Source: Helicobacter typhlonius (GTDB taxonomy: Bacteria; Campylobacterota; Campylobacteria; Campylobacterales; Helicobacteraceae). From it: DNA of 64,000 nucleotides. The DNA lies in NCBI RefSeq assembly GCF_001460635.1, contig NZ_LN907858.1, forward strand, positions 1,674,001 to 1,738,000, in the 5' to 3' direction. Shown one piece after another: positions 27,423 through 39,741 of the stretch. The notes under the pieces were generated by a model. The model saw only the letters and a list, made by a program, of their open reading frames with translations, searched no databases and had not been told where the DNA came from. Each line of letters opens with the position of its first letter. The first letter of the stretch is position 1. The position numbers and the translations under genes were made by a program.

Positions 27423-28604
27423 TTGGAAAAGATTTTGGATATTATTGATTTAATTGCCTACGAAAAGGGCTTAGAACATAAGGTCGTGCTCGATATCGTA
27501 AAGGACGGACTAATAAAAATCGCACAAGATGAGATTAACCCCCTGTATGATTATTTTGTCGAGGAGGATAGCAAAGAGCGCACTTTAAAGCTTTTCTATC
27601 GTATGAAAGTATGTGCCGATAATGAAGTACTCAATGAGGAACAAAAGGCGCGTATGATGCCGCTCTCGGTGGCGAAAAAAGAATTAGGCGATGTGAGCGT
27701 GAATGATGAAATAGACTGCGAACTACAGCTTGATTCTATGAGTCGTGGGGCGATTAATAAGCTTTTTTTGAATCTTGAATACAATTTGCAACGTTCCATT
27801 GAAGACCAAATCTTACAAAATTTTCGCGCCCAGCTTGGCAAAATCGTGAGCGGACAAGTCGTAGGCGTAGATAGCCTAGGCAATACCTTTGTAGAGATTG
27901 ATTCTATTCGCGCAGTTTTGCCGCAAAAAAACCGCATAAAAGGCGAGAGTTTCAAGGTGGGCGATACGATTCGCGCGATTTTGAAATTTGTAGGTATTAA
28001 TCGTAATGGACTGCAAGTGGAGCTTTCCCGCACTACGCCTAAATTTTTGGAAGAGCTTTTAGCATTAGAAGTGCCAGAGGTGAAGGATAATGAGGTAATG
28101 ATACACAAGAGTGCTAGAATCCCGGGTGAGCGCGCAAAGGTAGCAGTGTATTCGCATAATCCTAGGATTGATCCTATTGGCTGTTGCGTGGGCGTGAAAG
28201 GCGTACGCATTAATGCAGTGAGCAAAGAACTTGCAAACGAAAATATTGACTGCGTGGAATATCACAACAGCTTAGAAATATTTGTCGCCAAAGCCCTCAC
28301 TCCAGCACAGATTCTAAGCGTAAAGATACAGGAACCACAAAAAGATGATAAAAATATAGAATCCACGCAAGATTCTAAAGAAAATCAAAACAACGAAAAA
28401 GCACCCGAAACAAAGCGCAAAAAAGCGATTGCACAGATTAAAACCGACCAAAAGAGCAAGGCTATTGGCAAAAATGGCGTGAATATTCGCCTAGCGAGTA
28501 TGCTGTGCGAATGCGATATTGAGCTGCAAGAAATTACAGAATCTAAACCGACAGAGAGTGAAAAAGTAGGTATTGACGCGCTAAGCTCATTGTTTAAATC
28601 TTAG
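27423..28604 (+). CDS. nusA: Transcription termination/antitermination factor NusA
   Basis: NusA binds RNA polymerase and nascent RNA. The N-terminal domain (1-115) is followed by an S1 domain (GQVVGVDSLGNTFVEID onward) and two KH domains, the first with IDPIGCCVGVKGVRIN. A low-complexity linker (about residues 305-340, rich in Gln, Asn, Lys and Asp) splits the second KH region, which carries AIGKNGVNIRLAS. The 393-residue length is that of short epsilonproteobacterial NusA. The start is TTG, 9 bases after AGGAG. Its last 44 residues are duplicated at 9502-9660. Confidence 0.96.
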   Translation: MEKILDIIDLIAYEKGLEHKVVLDIVKDGLIKIAQDEINPLYDYFVEEDSKERTLKLFYRMKVCADNEVLNEEQKARMMPLSVAKKELGDVSVNDEIDCELQLDSMSRGAINKLFLNLEYNLQRSIEDQILQNFRAQLGKIVSGQVVGVDSLGNTFVEIDSIRAVLPQKNRIKGESFKVGDTIRAILKFVGINRNGLQVELSRTTPKFLEELLALEVPEVKDNEVMIHKSARIPGERAKVAVYSHNPRIDPIGCCVGVKGVRINAVSKELANENIDCVEYHNSLEIFVAKALTPAQILSVKIQEPQKDDKNIESTQDSKENQNNEKAPETKRKKAIAQIKTDQKSKAIGKNGVNIRLASMLCECDIELQEITESKPTESEKVGIDALSSLFKS

Positions 28605-28620
28605 AATCTCAACTCAAAGT

Positions 28621-28646
28621 ATATTGAATCTGTCAAGATTCAATAT
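28621..28646 (+). terminator. Rho-independent terminator of nusA
   Basis: ATATTGAATCT, loop GTCA, AGATTCAATAT: a perfect 11-bp stem 16 bases after the nusA stop, followed by TTT. The upper stem again contains GAATCT/AGATTC. It separates nusA from the ankyrin lipoprotein gene. Confidence 0.75.
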
Positions 28647-28695
28647 TTTGTTAATTCCAAGAAGTCAAATCACAACCAAAGCAAAAGGAGTGGGA

Positions 28696-30138
28696 ATGAA
28701 AAAATGGCTTATATTGCTATGTATGATAAGTATATTTGTAGGGTGTGGTAATGAAGAAAATGAGATAAAGCAAAACCTGCAAGAGAAAAATCAAGAAGTG
28801 CAACAAGAAAATGTGAGCCAAACCAAAGAATCACAAAATCAATCCAAAGAAACTTTTATCAATGAAGAAAGAAGTTTGCGCTCACAAAGTCCTCAAAAGT
28901 GGTTAGAAAAATATGATGTTAATGCTAAAGATTCTAATGGAGAGACTTTGCTTATGTTTTTTGCAGCCTATGGGAGTGATGATGAGGTGAAATATCTTCT
29001 TGCACAAGGTGCAGATGTGAATGCTACAGATAAGCAAGGACAGAGTGCATTATTTTACGCGCTTTTTTGTGGAGCAGAGGGTTGTATATTTGATAAGGTT
29101 AAAACTCTTGTAGAAGCTGGGGCTAATGTAAATGCGAAAAATGTAAAAGGCGATAGTGTGTTGCGCGTGGCACTTGGTTCAAGTGAGGAGATAGAGGAAT
29201 ACTTAAAAAGCAAGGGCGCACTAGATTCTAAAAGCTTTGATGAGAGTATAAATAATTTGAGTGAGCAGGAGATAAGCCGTATTGCTAATCCTCGTTTGGT
29301 AGAGGTAGTGCGCACATATAATGGCAAAGTGGGTATAAAGTGTATAGCAGAGCTTTTGCAGAGTGATAACATTGATGAAGTTTTAAAAGAGGAACAAGAA
29401 GTTTCTAAAGATATATATGCGTATGAAGGACAGAGTGCATTGCTTCTTGCTGCAAAATTTGGCTATGATGAGTTAGTAGCTATACTATTAGAGCTTGGAG
29501 CAAATTCAAATGTTATAGGATATTATACAACGCCACTCCTTGAGGCGGCTACAAACAATTATTATCATATCTCAAAATTGTTGCTTGAACACGGAGCAGA
29601 TGTAAATTTACGCGCACAAGATAATGGAACTACACCGATTATTGCACTTGTAGAGGGTGAAAGCAAAGGACTTTTATCTATTAAAGATGAAAAAGAGCGC
29701 ACAAAAGAGGAAGATAAAGCCCGCATACCGCTTTTAGAATTGCTTATAAAATCTGGGGGTGATGTCAATGCACAAGATTTTGTACGTGAGGGGGATAACA
29801 TAAATGCACTCTCTTCAGCATTAGAGTTAGAGAGGGAGAATCTCGCAGTGCTTTTAATACAATCAGGCGCAGATATCAAAGATGAAAGGTATCCACCTCT
29901 AAATGACGCGGTCAAATATGGGCTAGTCAATGCAGTAGAGGCATTACTCAAAGCAGGTGCAAATCCTATGCAAAAAGATTTATTTTATCAAACAAGTGCA
30001 TTAGATATTATTGGTGAGAATAAGCTTGAACGAATGAGTAGTGAATATGCAAGAACACTTTTTCATTCTTTGGAGCCAGAGAAGCAATCGCGTATCAAAG
30101 AGCTTATCAATCAAGCGATAGAGACTATAAATCCCTAA
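28696..30138 (+). CDS. Ankyrin-repeat lipoprotein
   Basis: The start is ATG 28696, with AAAGGAG before it and a lipoprotein signal peptide MKKWLILLCMISIFVGCG (lipobox FVGC, Cys about residue 17). A Gln/Asn/Glu-rich linker follows, then ankyrin repeats: DSNGETLLMFFAAYGSDDEV, KQGQSALFYALFCG, GQSALLLAAKFGYDELVAIL, TPLLEAATNNYYHISKLLL, NALSSALELERENLAVLL and PLNDAVKYGLVNAVEALLKAG. It is probably tethered to a membrane facing the periplasm. An in-frame ATG further upstream (28624) would sit on the nusA terminator and remove the signal peptide, so it is rejected. It is the second exported ankyrin protein in the window. Confidence 0.85.
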   Translation: MKKWLILLCMISIFVGCGNEENEIKQNLQEKNQEVQQENVSQTKESQNQSKETFINEERSLRSQSPQKWLEKYDVNAKDSNGETLLMFFAAYGSDDEVKYLLAQGADVNATDKQGQSALFYALFCGAEGCIFDKVKTLVEAGANVNAKNVKGDSVLRVALGSSEEIEEYLKSKGALDSKSFDESINNLSEQEISRIANPRLVEVVRTYNGKVGIKCIAELLQSDNIDEVLKEEQEVSKDIYAYEGQSALLLAAKFGYDELVAILLELGANSNVIGYYTTPLLEAATNNYYHISKLLLEHGADVNLRAQDNGTTPIIALVEGESKGLLSIKDEKERTKEEDKARIPLLELLIKSGGDVNAQDFVREGDNINALSSALELERENLAVLLIQSGADIKDERYPPLNDAVKYGLVNAVEALLKAGANPMQKDLFYQTSALDIIGENKLERMSSEYARTLFHSLEPEKQSRIKELINQAIETINP

Positions 30139-30290
30139 AATACGAGAAGGAAGAGATATTGTGCGAACATAAGGCACGTAAAGCAAAGGTAAAGCCACGA
30201 ACCCACACTTGCATATTTTTGTCTCCCCTTTTGTGTGAAGCAAGATTTTTATGCAACAAAAAAACCTAAAGCTTAAACCAAAGCCTATAT

Positions 30291-31451
30291 CTATTTCTTT
30301 AGCGCTAAAATAAATGCAGGAAGTGCAAAAAGCGAAGCAAAAAGAGGATTAAACCCCACGCCTAAAAATGGTGCAACAACGACTAAGCCACCAATTTGAT
30401 TTGCCAATGCGATACCTACATTAAAGGCTGCTTCATTCACACTCACCGAGCTATCCATAGAATCAGGTGTGTATTTGCGCGCCATATTCATCGCATTGAC
30501 TTTGAGCGCTGGGATTGAGGCAAAAGATAAAAAACCCATAATCGCTAAATTAATCACAACAAACACTTGTGAATGGGCGCTCACACTCACAAGAGCGTAA
30601 AAAATAATTTGTAAAAAGAGCACGATTTGTAAAGCGCGTCTTGAGCCTTTATTGTCTGCAAGCCTACCGCCAAAAAGATTCCCTAAAATTGCAAATATGC
30701 CATAAAGTAACAAAATATATACAATGCTCGCCTCATTAAAATGGCTTTTTTGTGTGAGTAAATCTGTTACATAAGTATAAAGTACAAATGCCCCACCACA
30801 AGTGCATATCGTAATTGCATAGGCTTTAAGTAATGGAATATGTAAAAAAGCCTTAAAAAGTGCGTTTATATGCGTTTTGCAGCCTTGCAAATGGCTTGGC
30901 ATAAAAGCAATTGCGCTGATAAAAGCAATAAGTGTGCAAAGGCAAATAAGCAAGAAAATAGATTTAAAGCCAAAAATCTGCCCAATAAATGTCCCCAAAG
31001 GAACGCCACTTACAAGTGCAATCGTCAAGCCTGATACCATTAATGCAAGATTACGAGATTCTTTTTCCTTAGAAGAAACTTGAATAGCCGTAAGTGTAGC
31101 AATAACAAAAAACACTCCGTGTTGTGTGCCTGCAACAAATCGTGCAATCACACTGAGTATAAAATTATCGCTCACATAAATCACAAAATTTGCCAAAGCA
31201 AACACGCCAAGATTGAGTAAAAGTTGCAATTTACGATTAAATCCGCTTAAAGGAATACTTAAAAGCGGCGCACCAACAACTACGCCTACCGCATACAAAG
31301 TCGTCAGCAATCCCGCCTGATTAGAATCTACGCCAAAATATGCCTTTACATCTTGTAAAACACCTGCGATAATAAACTCTGTAACGCCCATACAAAAAGA
31401 GCTAAGAGCTAAAACTAAAATTGTTTTACTTGCTGTATTAGTTGTTTTCAT
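30291..31451 (-). CDS. MFS efflux transporter, AraJ/YdhP-like
   Basis: A 386-residue protein with twelve hydrophobic segments and major facilitator features of the DHA1 drug:H+ antiporter family: SSFCMGVTEFIIAGVLQDV in helix 1, ARFVAGTQHGVFFVIATL near residue 110, and VSGVPLGTFIGQIFGFKSIF in helix 5 (motif C-like). AraJ, YdhP and PbuE-like exporters pump sugars, nucleosides or drugs; the substrate cannot be told. It is convergent with the ankyrin gene, across a 152-bp gap with no hairpin. Next to it is an uncharacterised gene on the same strand. Confidence 0.85.
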   Translation of the reverse strand: MKTTNTASKTILVLALSSFCMGVTEFIIAGVLQDVKAYFGVDSNQAGLLTTLYAVGVVVGAPLLSIPLSGFNRKLQLLLNLGVFALANFVIYVSDNFILSVIARFVAGTQHGVFFVIATLTAIQVSSKEKESRNLALMVSGLTIALVSGVPLGTFIGQIFGFKSIFLLICLCTLIAFISAIAFMPSHLQGCKTHINALFKAFLHIPLLKAYAITICTCGGAFVLYTYVTDLLTQKSHFNEASIVYILLLYGIFAILGNLFGGRLADNKGSRRALQIVLFLQIIFYALVSVSAHSQVFVVINLAIMGFLSFASIPALKVNAMNMARKYTPDSMDSSVSVNEAAFNVGIALANQIGGLVVVAPFLGVGFNPLFASLFALPAFILALKK

Positions 31452-31493
31452 ATTTTATACCTTTTGTCTCATAGAATCTTTTATATGCTCCTG

Positions 31494-32204
31494 TTATAGT
31501 TTTGTGTGAATGATACCTACCATTTCTACAATTTCAAAGCCAAAGAGTTTTTCATCATAATGACGCATTTGTTTTATAAAATGTTCTCCAAAAATTGTAA
31601 TTGTAGTCTTTTTACCCTTACTTTCAAAATCAAATATGCCCACCATACCAAAGGCAGCTTGCTTACTCCTTGTATCATATTTGAAAAAAGCATAGTGGTC
31701 GCCATCTGGATAGAATGTAGGAAAGTAATAATTCACATCTTCATTTGCCTCATAGTATGGGTTACCTACATAATACTCTTCTGCCTCATCATAATATGGA
31801 AAACACTCTCCGCTAGGCTTTTTAGGATAATAAGCATAGCAAGAGTGTTGCCAATCAAGCACAATAACCTCATCTGCTGCTTTTTGCTCCTCTTTTTGAG
31901 CATAGGATTTTAAATTTGTAAGAGCATATTTATCTAAAACTTTCGCAAAAATTTGTGGCATTTTTTCTTGAAAGGCTTTATGATTGACTTTATCAAAATC
32001 CGCAATATAAATAATATGGGGCAATTTACGCACAATCTTTAAAATGTTCCAATGTGGCATCACACAAAATCCAATTCTTCCATACATAAAATCTGTTTCC
32101 TCTTCCCCTAACACTTCATAATTCTCATTTGGCACAATAAGCCTATTTTTATAAAATCTCTCTTGCTGAAGTTGCGCCCTTTTGCTCAATATACTCTTAA
32201 TCAA
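31494..32204 (-). CDS. Hypothetical protein, possibly DUF2716-like
   Basis: I do not recognise this cytosolic protein of about 236 residues with confidence. It is rich in Tyr and Phe, with YYFPTFYPDGDHYAFFKYD and ITIFGEHFIKQM near the end, which recall the DUF2716 pattern of a PNGD-YYFF segment followed by a GE-L/F. There is no ATG. The best start is TTG at 32204, 6 bases after a perfect GGAGG; the frame opens only four codons earlier. It runs towards the MFS gene. Function unknown. Confidence 0.5.
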   Translation of the reverse strand: MIKSILSKRAQLQQERFYKNRLIVPNENYEVLGEEETDFMYGRIGFCVMPHWNILKIVRKLPHIIYIADFDKVNHKAFQEKMPQIFAKVLDKYALTNLKSYAQKEEQKAADEVIVLDWQHSCYAYYPKKPSGECFPYYDEAEEYYVGNPYYEANEDVNYYFPTFYPDGDHYAFFKYDTRSKQAAFGMVGIFDFESKGKKTTITIFGEHFIKQMRHYDEKLFGFEIVEMVGIIHTKL

Positions 32205-32262
32205 TATCGCCTCCAAATATTACTTTATCATTTCCACAATAATTGCAAAAGCGATATTATAT

Positions 32263-32268
32263 TATAAT
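32263..32268 (+). promoter_or_regulatory. Candidate -10 box upstream of the SurA-like gene
   Basis: TATAAT within ATTATATTATAATTGAATG, about 85 bases before the start at 32354, in the divergent gap between the hypothetical gene and the isomerase gene. A second A/T-rich box (GATAAAAT near 32324) is closer to the start and cannot be excluded. Confidence 0.4.
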
Positions 32269-32353
32269 TGAATGAGAGATTACAGATTTATAGAATCCTC
32301 TTTGTTGCTTATTGCTTTACATATGATAAAATATGCTTTTGCAAAGGATACAA

Positions 32354-33184
32354 ATGAAAGCTATCGTTTATGTATTATTAATATGCGCGGGGGTTGGCTT
32401 GTATGCAGAGGTGGTAGCTGGGGTTGCACTGCGCGTTAATGGATATGCTATCACACTCTATGAGATAGAAAAAACGCAAAAAGAACTTAGAATCTCAAAA
32501 CAAGAGGCAATTGATATACTTATCAACGAGCGACTACGAGATGATGAAATTGAACGATTTAAGATTAGTGTCGATGATTTTAAGGTTGATGAGGAGATTG
32601 CGCATATTGCTGCAAATATGAATCTTAGCAAAGAGCAGCTTCTGGCAAAAGTAACAAAAGATATGAGTTTGCAAGAATACCGCGCACAAATAAAAAAGCA
32701 GATTCAGACAAGGGATCTTATGCAAAGAATTCTAGCCTCAAACGTTAATATTTCAAGCGAAGAGGAACTGCTCAACTATTACACACGCAATAAAAAGGAG
32801 TTTATGGTTCCATCTTCTGTGCGTGTGGTGCGCTATCTCGCACAAAGTGATGATGAGCTGCAAAAAGCCATAGCTGCACCTAATAAAAATATCAAAGGTG
32901 TGCAAAAATTTAACGAAACAATCACGCTTTCCTCGCTTAGCCCGCAAATTGCACAGGTTTTTCTTAGCACGCCAAATAATGAATTCACACCTGTGCTTGC
33001 CACCGGTGGAAATGGATTTGTGTGCTTTTTAATTAAGGAGCGTTTAGGCGAAAGTCTGCTTGATTTTGAGGAGGCTAAACCAATTATCAATCAAAAAATT
33101 ATGGCACACAAAGAGCAGAGTATCATTGCCGAGCATTTTAACAAAATCCGCTCAAGTGCAAATATCGTTACCTTAAGAGAATAG
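32354..33184 (+). CDS. Periplasmic SurA-like peptidyl-prolyl isomerase/chaperone
   Basis: The product has a signal peptide (MKAIVYVLLICAGVGLYA) and a SurA-type N-terminal chaperone domain starting AGVALRVNGYAITLYEIEK, with helices LLAKVTKDMSLQEYRAQIKKQ. A divergent parvulin-like domain follows (RVVRYLAQSDDELQ to GNGFVCFLIKERLGE). Its start is ATG 32354 after AAAGGA. It begins the cluster that in H. pylori runs HP0659-HP0663 (recalled). SurA proteins escort outer membrane proteins through the periplasm. The parvulin catalytic histidines are not obvious, so it may be mainly a chaperone. Confidence 0.8.
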   Translation: MKAIVYVLLICAGVGLYAEVVAGVALRVNGYAITLYEIEKTQKELRISKQEAIDILINERLRDDEIERFKISVDDFKVDEEIAHIAANMNLSKEQLLAKVTKDMSLQEYRAQIKKQIQTRDLMQRILASNVNISSEEELLNYYTRNKKEFMVPSSVRVVRYLAQSDDELQKAIAAPNKNIKGVQKFNETITLSSLSPQIAQVFLSTPNNEFTPVLATGGNGFVCFLIKERLGESLLDFEEAKPIINQKIMAHKEQSIIAEHFNKIRSSANIVTLRE

Positions 33185-33186
33185 CA

Positions 33187-34272
33187 ATGTTTTCTTACAA
33201 AGACCCACTTGTTGGCATTATTATCATTGTAGGAATCATTGCACTTGTAGCATTAATTGACTATTTTCGTAATCGCTACAAAGAGAGGCAAAAAGACATT
33301 TCCCTACGCAACCTTACAAAATCATATGATTTTATGGGGCTTAAAGATGGCGTAGAGGAATTTCTCGCCCTCTCGCAAAATCCCATTCCCACTCTGCAAT
33401 TTATTGCAAATGCCTATATGCAAAGCGGCAATACACAAGAGGCAATTAAGATATATCTGGGTATTTTAGAGAATCTAGGGCATTCCGCCGATAACACGAA
33501 AGCAAGGATAAAGATTGAGATTTTACAAAATCTTGGTAGCGCATATTATCGTGCGGGATTTTTACAAAGGGCAAAAGATGTATTTTTGGAGATTCTCAAA
33601 AATTATCCCCGAAATCCACAAGTACTCATTTTTTTACTCAAAATCTACGAACATCTGCACGAATACACAAATGCCATTGACACACTGATGTGTATCGAGG
33701 AAATTTATGAAAATATGCCACCAAATCAAAACGAACGATTTATATATGGTTTGGAGCTTAACAAGGCGTATTTACAGACGCTACTCATCATCAATAGTAT
33801 TGAGCTACCAATTGCGGATAAAATCGCCAAACTTAACGAAATAAAGAACAAAGAGCCAAGGCTTGAAAAAATCATTTTTGCATTTTTTAAAGATACAAAT
33901 CCCAAGCTGTTTTGGGAAGAGATAACAAAGTGTGCACATAAAGAACATATGATTGATATGTTATGGCTTTTTGATGATAAAAATGTGCCACTGCAACAAA
34001 TAAAAGATAAAGCTATCCTTGATATATATCGTGCAAAGGGATTGGTAATGGACGATCAAAGCTGTGATATTTTTGAGCTAGAAAATATGAGAATCTTAAA
34101 GCAACACTCACATATACAAGTAGATTTGGACTTTGAATATCGTTGCCATAGTTGTAAGCAGATTTTCCCTTTTGAAAACGCTCGATGCTCTCACTGTGGG
34201 GAATTACTCAATAATGATGTGCTACTGAAAATACGGAAGGTTGATAATGAAGCAAGTTACCCTTTATTGTGA
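33187..34272 (+). CDS. LapB/YciM-like TPR protein with rubredoxin-like zinc ribbon
   Basis: The 361-residue protein has an N-terminal membrane anchor (LVGIIIIVGIIALVALIDYF), a basic stretch, tetratricopeptide repeats (for example TLQFIANAYMQSGNTQEAIKIY and QNLGSAYYRAGFLQRAKDVF) and a C-terminal metal site YRCHSCKQIFPFENARCSHCGE with two C-x2-C pairs. This architecture is that of LapB (YciM), which controls LpxC turnover and LPS assembly in E. coli. The start lies two bases after the isomerase stop, so the two are coupled; the end overlaps rnhA by 26 bases. Role in LPS control is inferred from architecture. Confidence 0.72.
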   Translation: MFSYKDPLVGIIIIVGIIALVALIDYFRNRYKERQKDISLRNLTKSYDFMGLKDGVEEFLALSQNPIPTLQFIANAYMQSGNTQEAIKIYLGILENLGHSADNTKARIKIEILQNLGSAYYRAGFLQRAKDVFLEILKNYPRNPQVLIFLLKIYEHLHEYTNAIDTLMCIEEIYENMPPNQNERFIYGLELNKAYLQTLLIINSIELPIADKIAKLNEIKNKEPRLEKIIFAFFKDTNPKLFWEEITKCAHKEHMIDMLWLFDDKNVPLQQIKDKAILDIYRAKGLVMDDQSCDIFELENMRILKQHSHIQVDLDFEYRCHSCKQIFPFENARCSHCGELLNNDVLLKIRKVDNEASYPLL

Positions 34273-34687
34273 TGGTAGCTCGCTTGGGAATCCCGGTGCT
34301 GGCGGCTGGTGTGGCATCTTGCGCTTTAGGGAGAAGCAGAAGATTCTAAGAGGTGGCGAACCTCACACGACAAACAATCGTATGGAACTTTTAGCCGTGG
34401 TAGAATCCTTAAAAGCACTCAAAGAACCTTGCATAGTAAATCTTTACAGCGACTCCTCCTATGTATGCAATGGTATCAATGAATGGCTCAAAAAATGGCA
34501 AGCAAATGCGTTTAAAGATGTCAAAAATCCCGACTTGTGGCAGAGCTATTTGCAAGTATCCGCCCCGCACAAGGTCATAGCCCACTGGGTAAAAGGACAC
34601 GCAGGAATAGCTGACAATGAGCTATGTGATAGCTTGGCAAGAGAATCTGCAAGAGAGTTTTTATCCAAAGGAGAGAATAATGCTTAA
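34247..34687 (+). CDS. rnhA: Ribonuclease HI
   Basis: RNase HI cleaves RNA in RNA-DNA hybrids. The catalytic acidic residues are visible: D in [16 protein letters not shown] in [10 protein letters not shown] in LYSDSSYV, and the final D/H region [16 protein letters not shown]. The 146-residue size is normal. ATG 34247 lies within the end of the TPR gene (26-base overlap), and the frame overlaps rnc by 8 bases, so all are translated from one mRNA. Confidence 0.96.
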   Translation: MKQVTLYCDGSSLGNPGAGGWCGILRFREKQKILRGGEPHTTNNRMELLAVVESLKALKEPCIVNLYSDSSYVCNGINEWLKKWQANAFKDVKNPDLWQSYLQVSAPHKVIAHWVKGHAGIADNELCDSLARESAREFLSKGENNA

Positions 34688-35507
34688 TATTTTGCCAAAA
34701 TCTCCACATTTACTGGAGGAAAAAATTGGCTATTCCTTTCGCAATCCTAAGCTTTTACTTGAAGCCCTTACACACAAGAGTTGTAAAAAACCCTATAACA
34801 ACGAGCGTTTAGAGTTTTTGGGCGATGCGGTGCTTGACTTACTTGTGGGGGAATATTTGTTTAAAAAATTTCCAAATGCTAAAGAAGGGGAATTAAGCAA
34901 ACTTCGTGCGTGTATCGTCAATGAAAAAGGCTTTATGAAACTCGCTAATTCACTCAATCTTGGGGATTTTCTGCATATTTCAGGGAGTGAGGAGAGCAAC
35001 AAAGGGCGCGAGAAAGCCTCTATCCTCTCAAATGCCTTTGAAGCCCTTATTGGCGCAATTTATATGGAGACGCGCCTCACATACTTAAGTGAGATTGTGA
35101 ATGATTTGCTCGAACGCAATTATGCAAAAATCGATTTGGCATCTTTATTTATGGACTATAAAACTGCCTTGCAGGAGCTTACACAGGCAATTTATGAGGA
35201 GATTCCAACCTATGAGTTAGTGAGTGAGAGCGGACCTAGCCATAATAAAATATTCGAAATCGCCCTCATCGTGCAGGGCGTGGAATATGCACGAGCTAAG
35301 GCACATTCTAAAAAAGAAGCACAACAGCAAAGTGCGCAGATAGCATACGAGAAACTAAAGCACAAAGACAAAGATTCTAAATCTATAAAAGGCGCAGAAA
35401 CACAAAACAAGGCGGCGCAAAAGGTGGCTTCCAAAAATCCTAAAAAAGCGCAAAACCTCACAAATCTACCCCAAAACCAACATTTTAAAGCAAGGAGTAG
35501 AGAATGA
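34680..35507 (+). CDS. rnc: Ribonuclease III
   Basis: RNase III cleaves double-stranded RNA in rRNA maturation and regulation. The signature [13 protein letters not shown] is at about residues 41-53, with the second acidic site near [10 protein letters not shown]. The double-stranded RNA-binding domain ([11 protein letters not shown] to [13 protein letters not shown]) follows. The C-terminus adds about 45 Lys/Gln/Asn-rich residues beyond the usual end. ATG 34680 with AAAGGAGAG before it is preferred; it overlaps rnhA by 8 bases. An upstream in-frame ATG at 34617 would overlap more deeply and lacks a site. Confidence 0.96.
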   Translation: MLNILPKSPHLLEEKIGYSFRNPKLLLEALTHKSCKKPYNNERLEFLGDAVLDLLVGEYLFKKFPNAKEGELSKLRACIVNEKGFMKLANSLNLGDFLHISGSEESNKGREKASILSNAFEALIGAIYMETRLTYLSEIVNDLLERNYAKIDLASLFMDYKTALQELTQAIYEEIPTYELVSESGPSHNKIFEIALIVQGVEYARAKAHSKKEAQQQSAQIAYEKLKHKDKDSKSIKGAETQNKAAQKVASKNPKKAQNLTNLPQNQHFKARSRE

Positions 35508-36583
35508 ATACCTTTGGCGTGGCATTTCGTGTAAGCACTTTTGGAGAATCTCACGGCAAAGGCATAGGCTGTGTGATTGATGGAGTTCCTGCTGGGTTAG
35601 CCATTGATGAAGCATTTTTAGAATCTGCTATGCGTGAGCGTGCACCCGGAAAAAATATCTATGCCACAGCGCGTAAGGAACCTGACAAAGTAGAGATTCT
35701 AAGTGGTGTATTTGAGGGAGCAAGCACTGGCACACCTATTGGACTATGGGTGGCAAACACAGCGACAAAAAGTAGTGATTATGAGAATATCAAAGATATT
35801 TTTCGTCCCGGACACGCAGACTTTACCTATTTTAAAAAATATGGTGTGAGGGATTATCGCGGTGGAGGGCGCAGCTCGGCGCGAGAGAGTGTAGCAAGAG
35901 TAGCAGCAGGTGCAATCGCGCAAATGCTTTTAAGAGAATGTGGGATAAGCGTTGAAAGTGGTATCTGCGCCATTGGCGATATTGTGGCAAAAGAGTATGA
36001 TTTTTCACACGCGAGACAGAGTGAGATTTTCGCGCTTGACAAAGAATGCGAGGAAGCGCAAAAGACACTTATTGCAAGTGCAAAAAACGCTCACAATAGT
36101 ATAGGTGGTGTGACACTTATCCGCGCGTGCAGACTTCCTGCTGGATTAGGAGAGCCACTCTATCATCGCCTTGATGGTGCATTAGCAGATGCGCTTATGG
36201 GATTGAATGCAGTCAAGGCTGTTGAAATTGGTGATGGTGTGCGTTCAAGCACACAATATGGCAATGAACATAATGATGAGATGAGCGCACAAGGATTCAC
36301 AACCAATCATAGCGGGGGCATTTTGGGTGGTATAAGCAATGGCAATACACTCGTGATAAAAGTCCATTTCAAGCCAACGCCAAGCATTTTTATCCCACAA
36401 CACACGCTTAACACACAAAATGAGGAGCAAATATGTCATATCAAAGGACGGCACGACCCTTGCGTGGCGGTGCGTGGAAGTGTGGTCGCTAAGGCTATGG
36501 TCTCGCTCGTGTTAGCAGATATGCTCCTTTTGCATACAACTTCACAACTCACATTTATCAAAAAAGTATATGAATGTTTATAG
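35504..36583 (+). CDS. aroC: Chorismate synthase
   Basis: AroC makes chorismate from EPSP, using reduced FMN, for aromatic amino acids, folate and, through the futalosine route here, menaquinone. Motifs: [20 protein letters not shown] at the N-terminus, [28 protein letters not shown] (in part) in the middle, and [17 protein letters not shown] near the C-terminus. Length 359 is normal. ATGA overlap with the rnc stop shows translational coupling. Confidence 0.98.
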   Translation: MNTFGVAFRVSTFGESHGKGIGCVIDGVPAGLAIDEAFLESAMRERAPGKNIYATARKEPDKVEILSGVFEGASTGTPIGLWVANTATKSSDYENIKDIFRPGHADFTYFKKYGVRDYRGGGRSSARESVARVAAGAIAQMLLRECGISVESGICAIGDIVAKEYDFSHARQSEIFALDKECEEAQKTLIASAKNAHNSIGGVTLIRACRLPAGLGEPLYHRLDGALADALMGLNAVKAVEIGDGVRSSTQYGNEHNDEMSAQGFTTNHSGGILGGISNGNTLVIKVHFKPTPSIFIPQHTLNTQNEEQICHIKGRHDPCVAVRGSVVAKAMVSLVLADMLLLHTTSQLTFIKKVYECL

Positions 36584-36632
36584 CTATTTTAAAGCAAGAA
36601 GATTCTATAATGCAAGGCTTTAAGGAGATAAA

Positions 36633-39429
<2,797 letters not shown>

Positions 39430-39438
39430 GGATTGTAA

Positions 39439-39738
39439 ATGTCAAGCAAAAAGCAAAGTAAAGCAAAACCTACACTTTTAAGTGCAGAGCCTAACTCTCA
39501 AGCAGATTTACAATATACAGATGATATAAGCACAGATTCAGAATCTACACAAAATAAAGAGCCCGAGGACATTGAGGAGTTACTCGAAAAAGCAAGGCTT
39601 ATTCTCACTAAGCTCAATTCGCAAGAAATTACACTTAAAGAATCTCTCGCTCTATATGAAAAAGGTATGCAAAGTCTAAAAAGTGCGCAAGAAGTTTTAG
39701 AGCAAGCAAAATTACGCTATCAAGAGTTTAAAGACTAG
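39439..39738 (+). CDS. xseB: Exodeoxyribonuclease VII small subunit
   Basis: The 99-residue protein has the XseB helical hairpin in its C-terminal half: DIEELLEKARLILTKLNSQE followed by ITLKESLALYEKGMQSLKSA and an acidic/aromatic tail. The first 45 residues are a Ser/Gln/Thr-rich extension not usual in the family. XseB binds XseA to form the single-strand DNA exonuclease; xseA is not in the window. It begins nine bases after guaB and ends just before fliR. Confidence 0.88.
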   Translation: MSSKKQSKAKPTLLSAEPNSQADLQYTDDISTDSESTQNKEPEDIEELLEKARLILTKLNSQEITLKESLALYEKGMQSLKSAQEVLEQAKLRYQEFKD

Positions 39739-39741
39739 TGA

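Noticed and set aside
28624-28695. Upstream start for the ankyrin lipoprotein
   Set aside because: It would begin within the nusA terminator hairpin and put 24 residues before a perfect lipoprotein signal peptide that has its own ribosome binding site.
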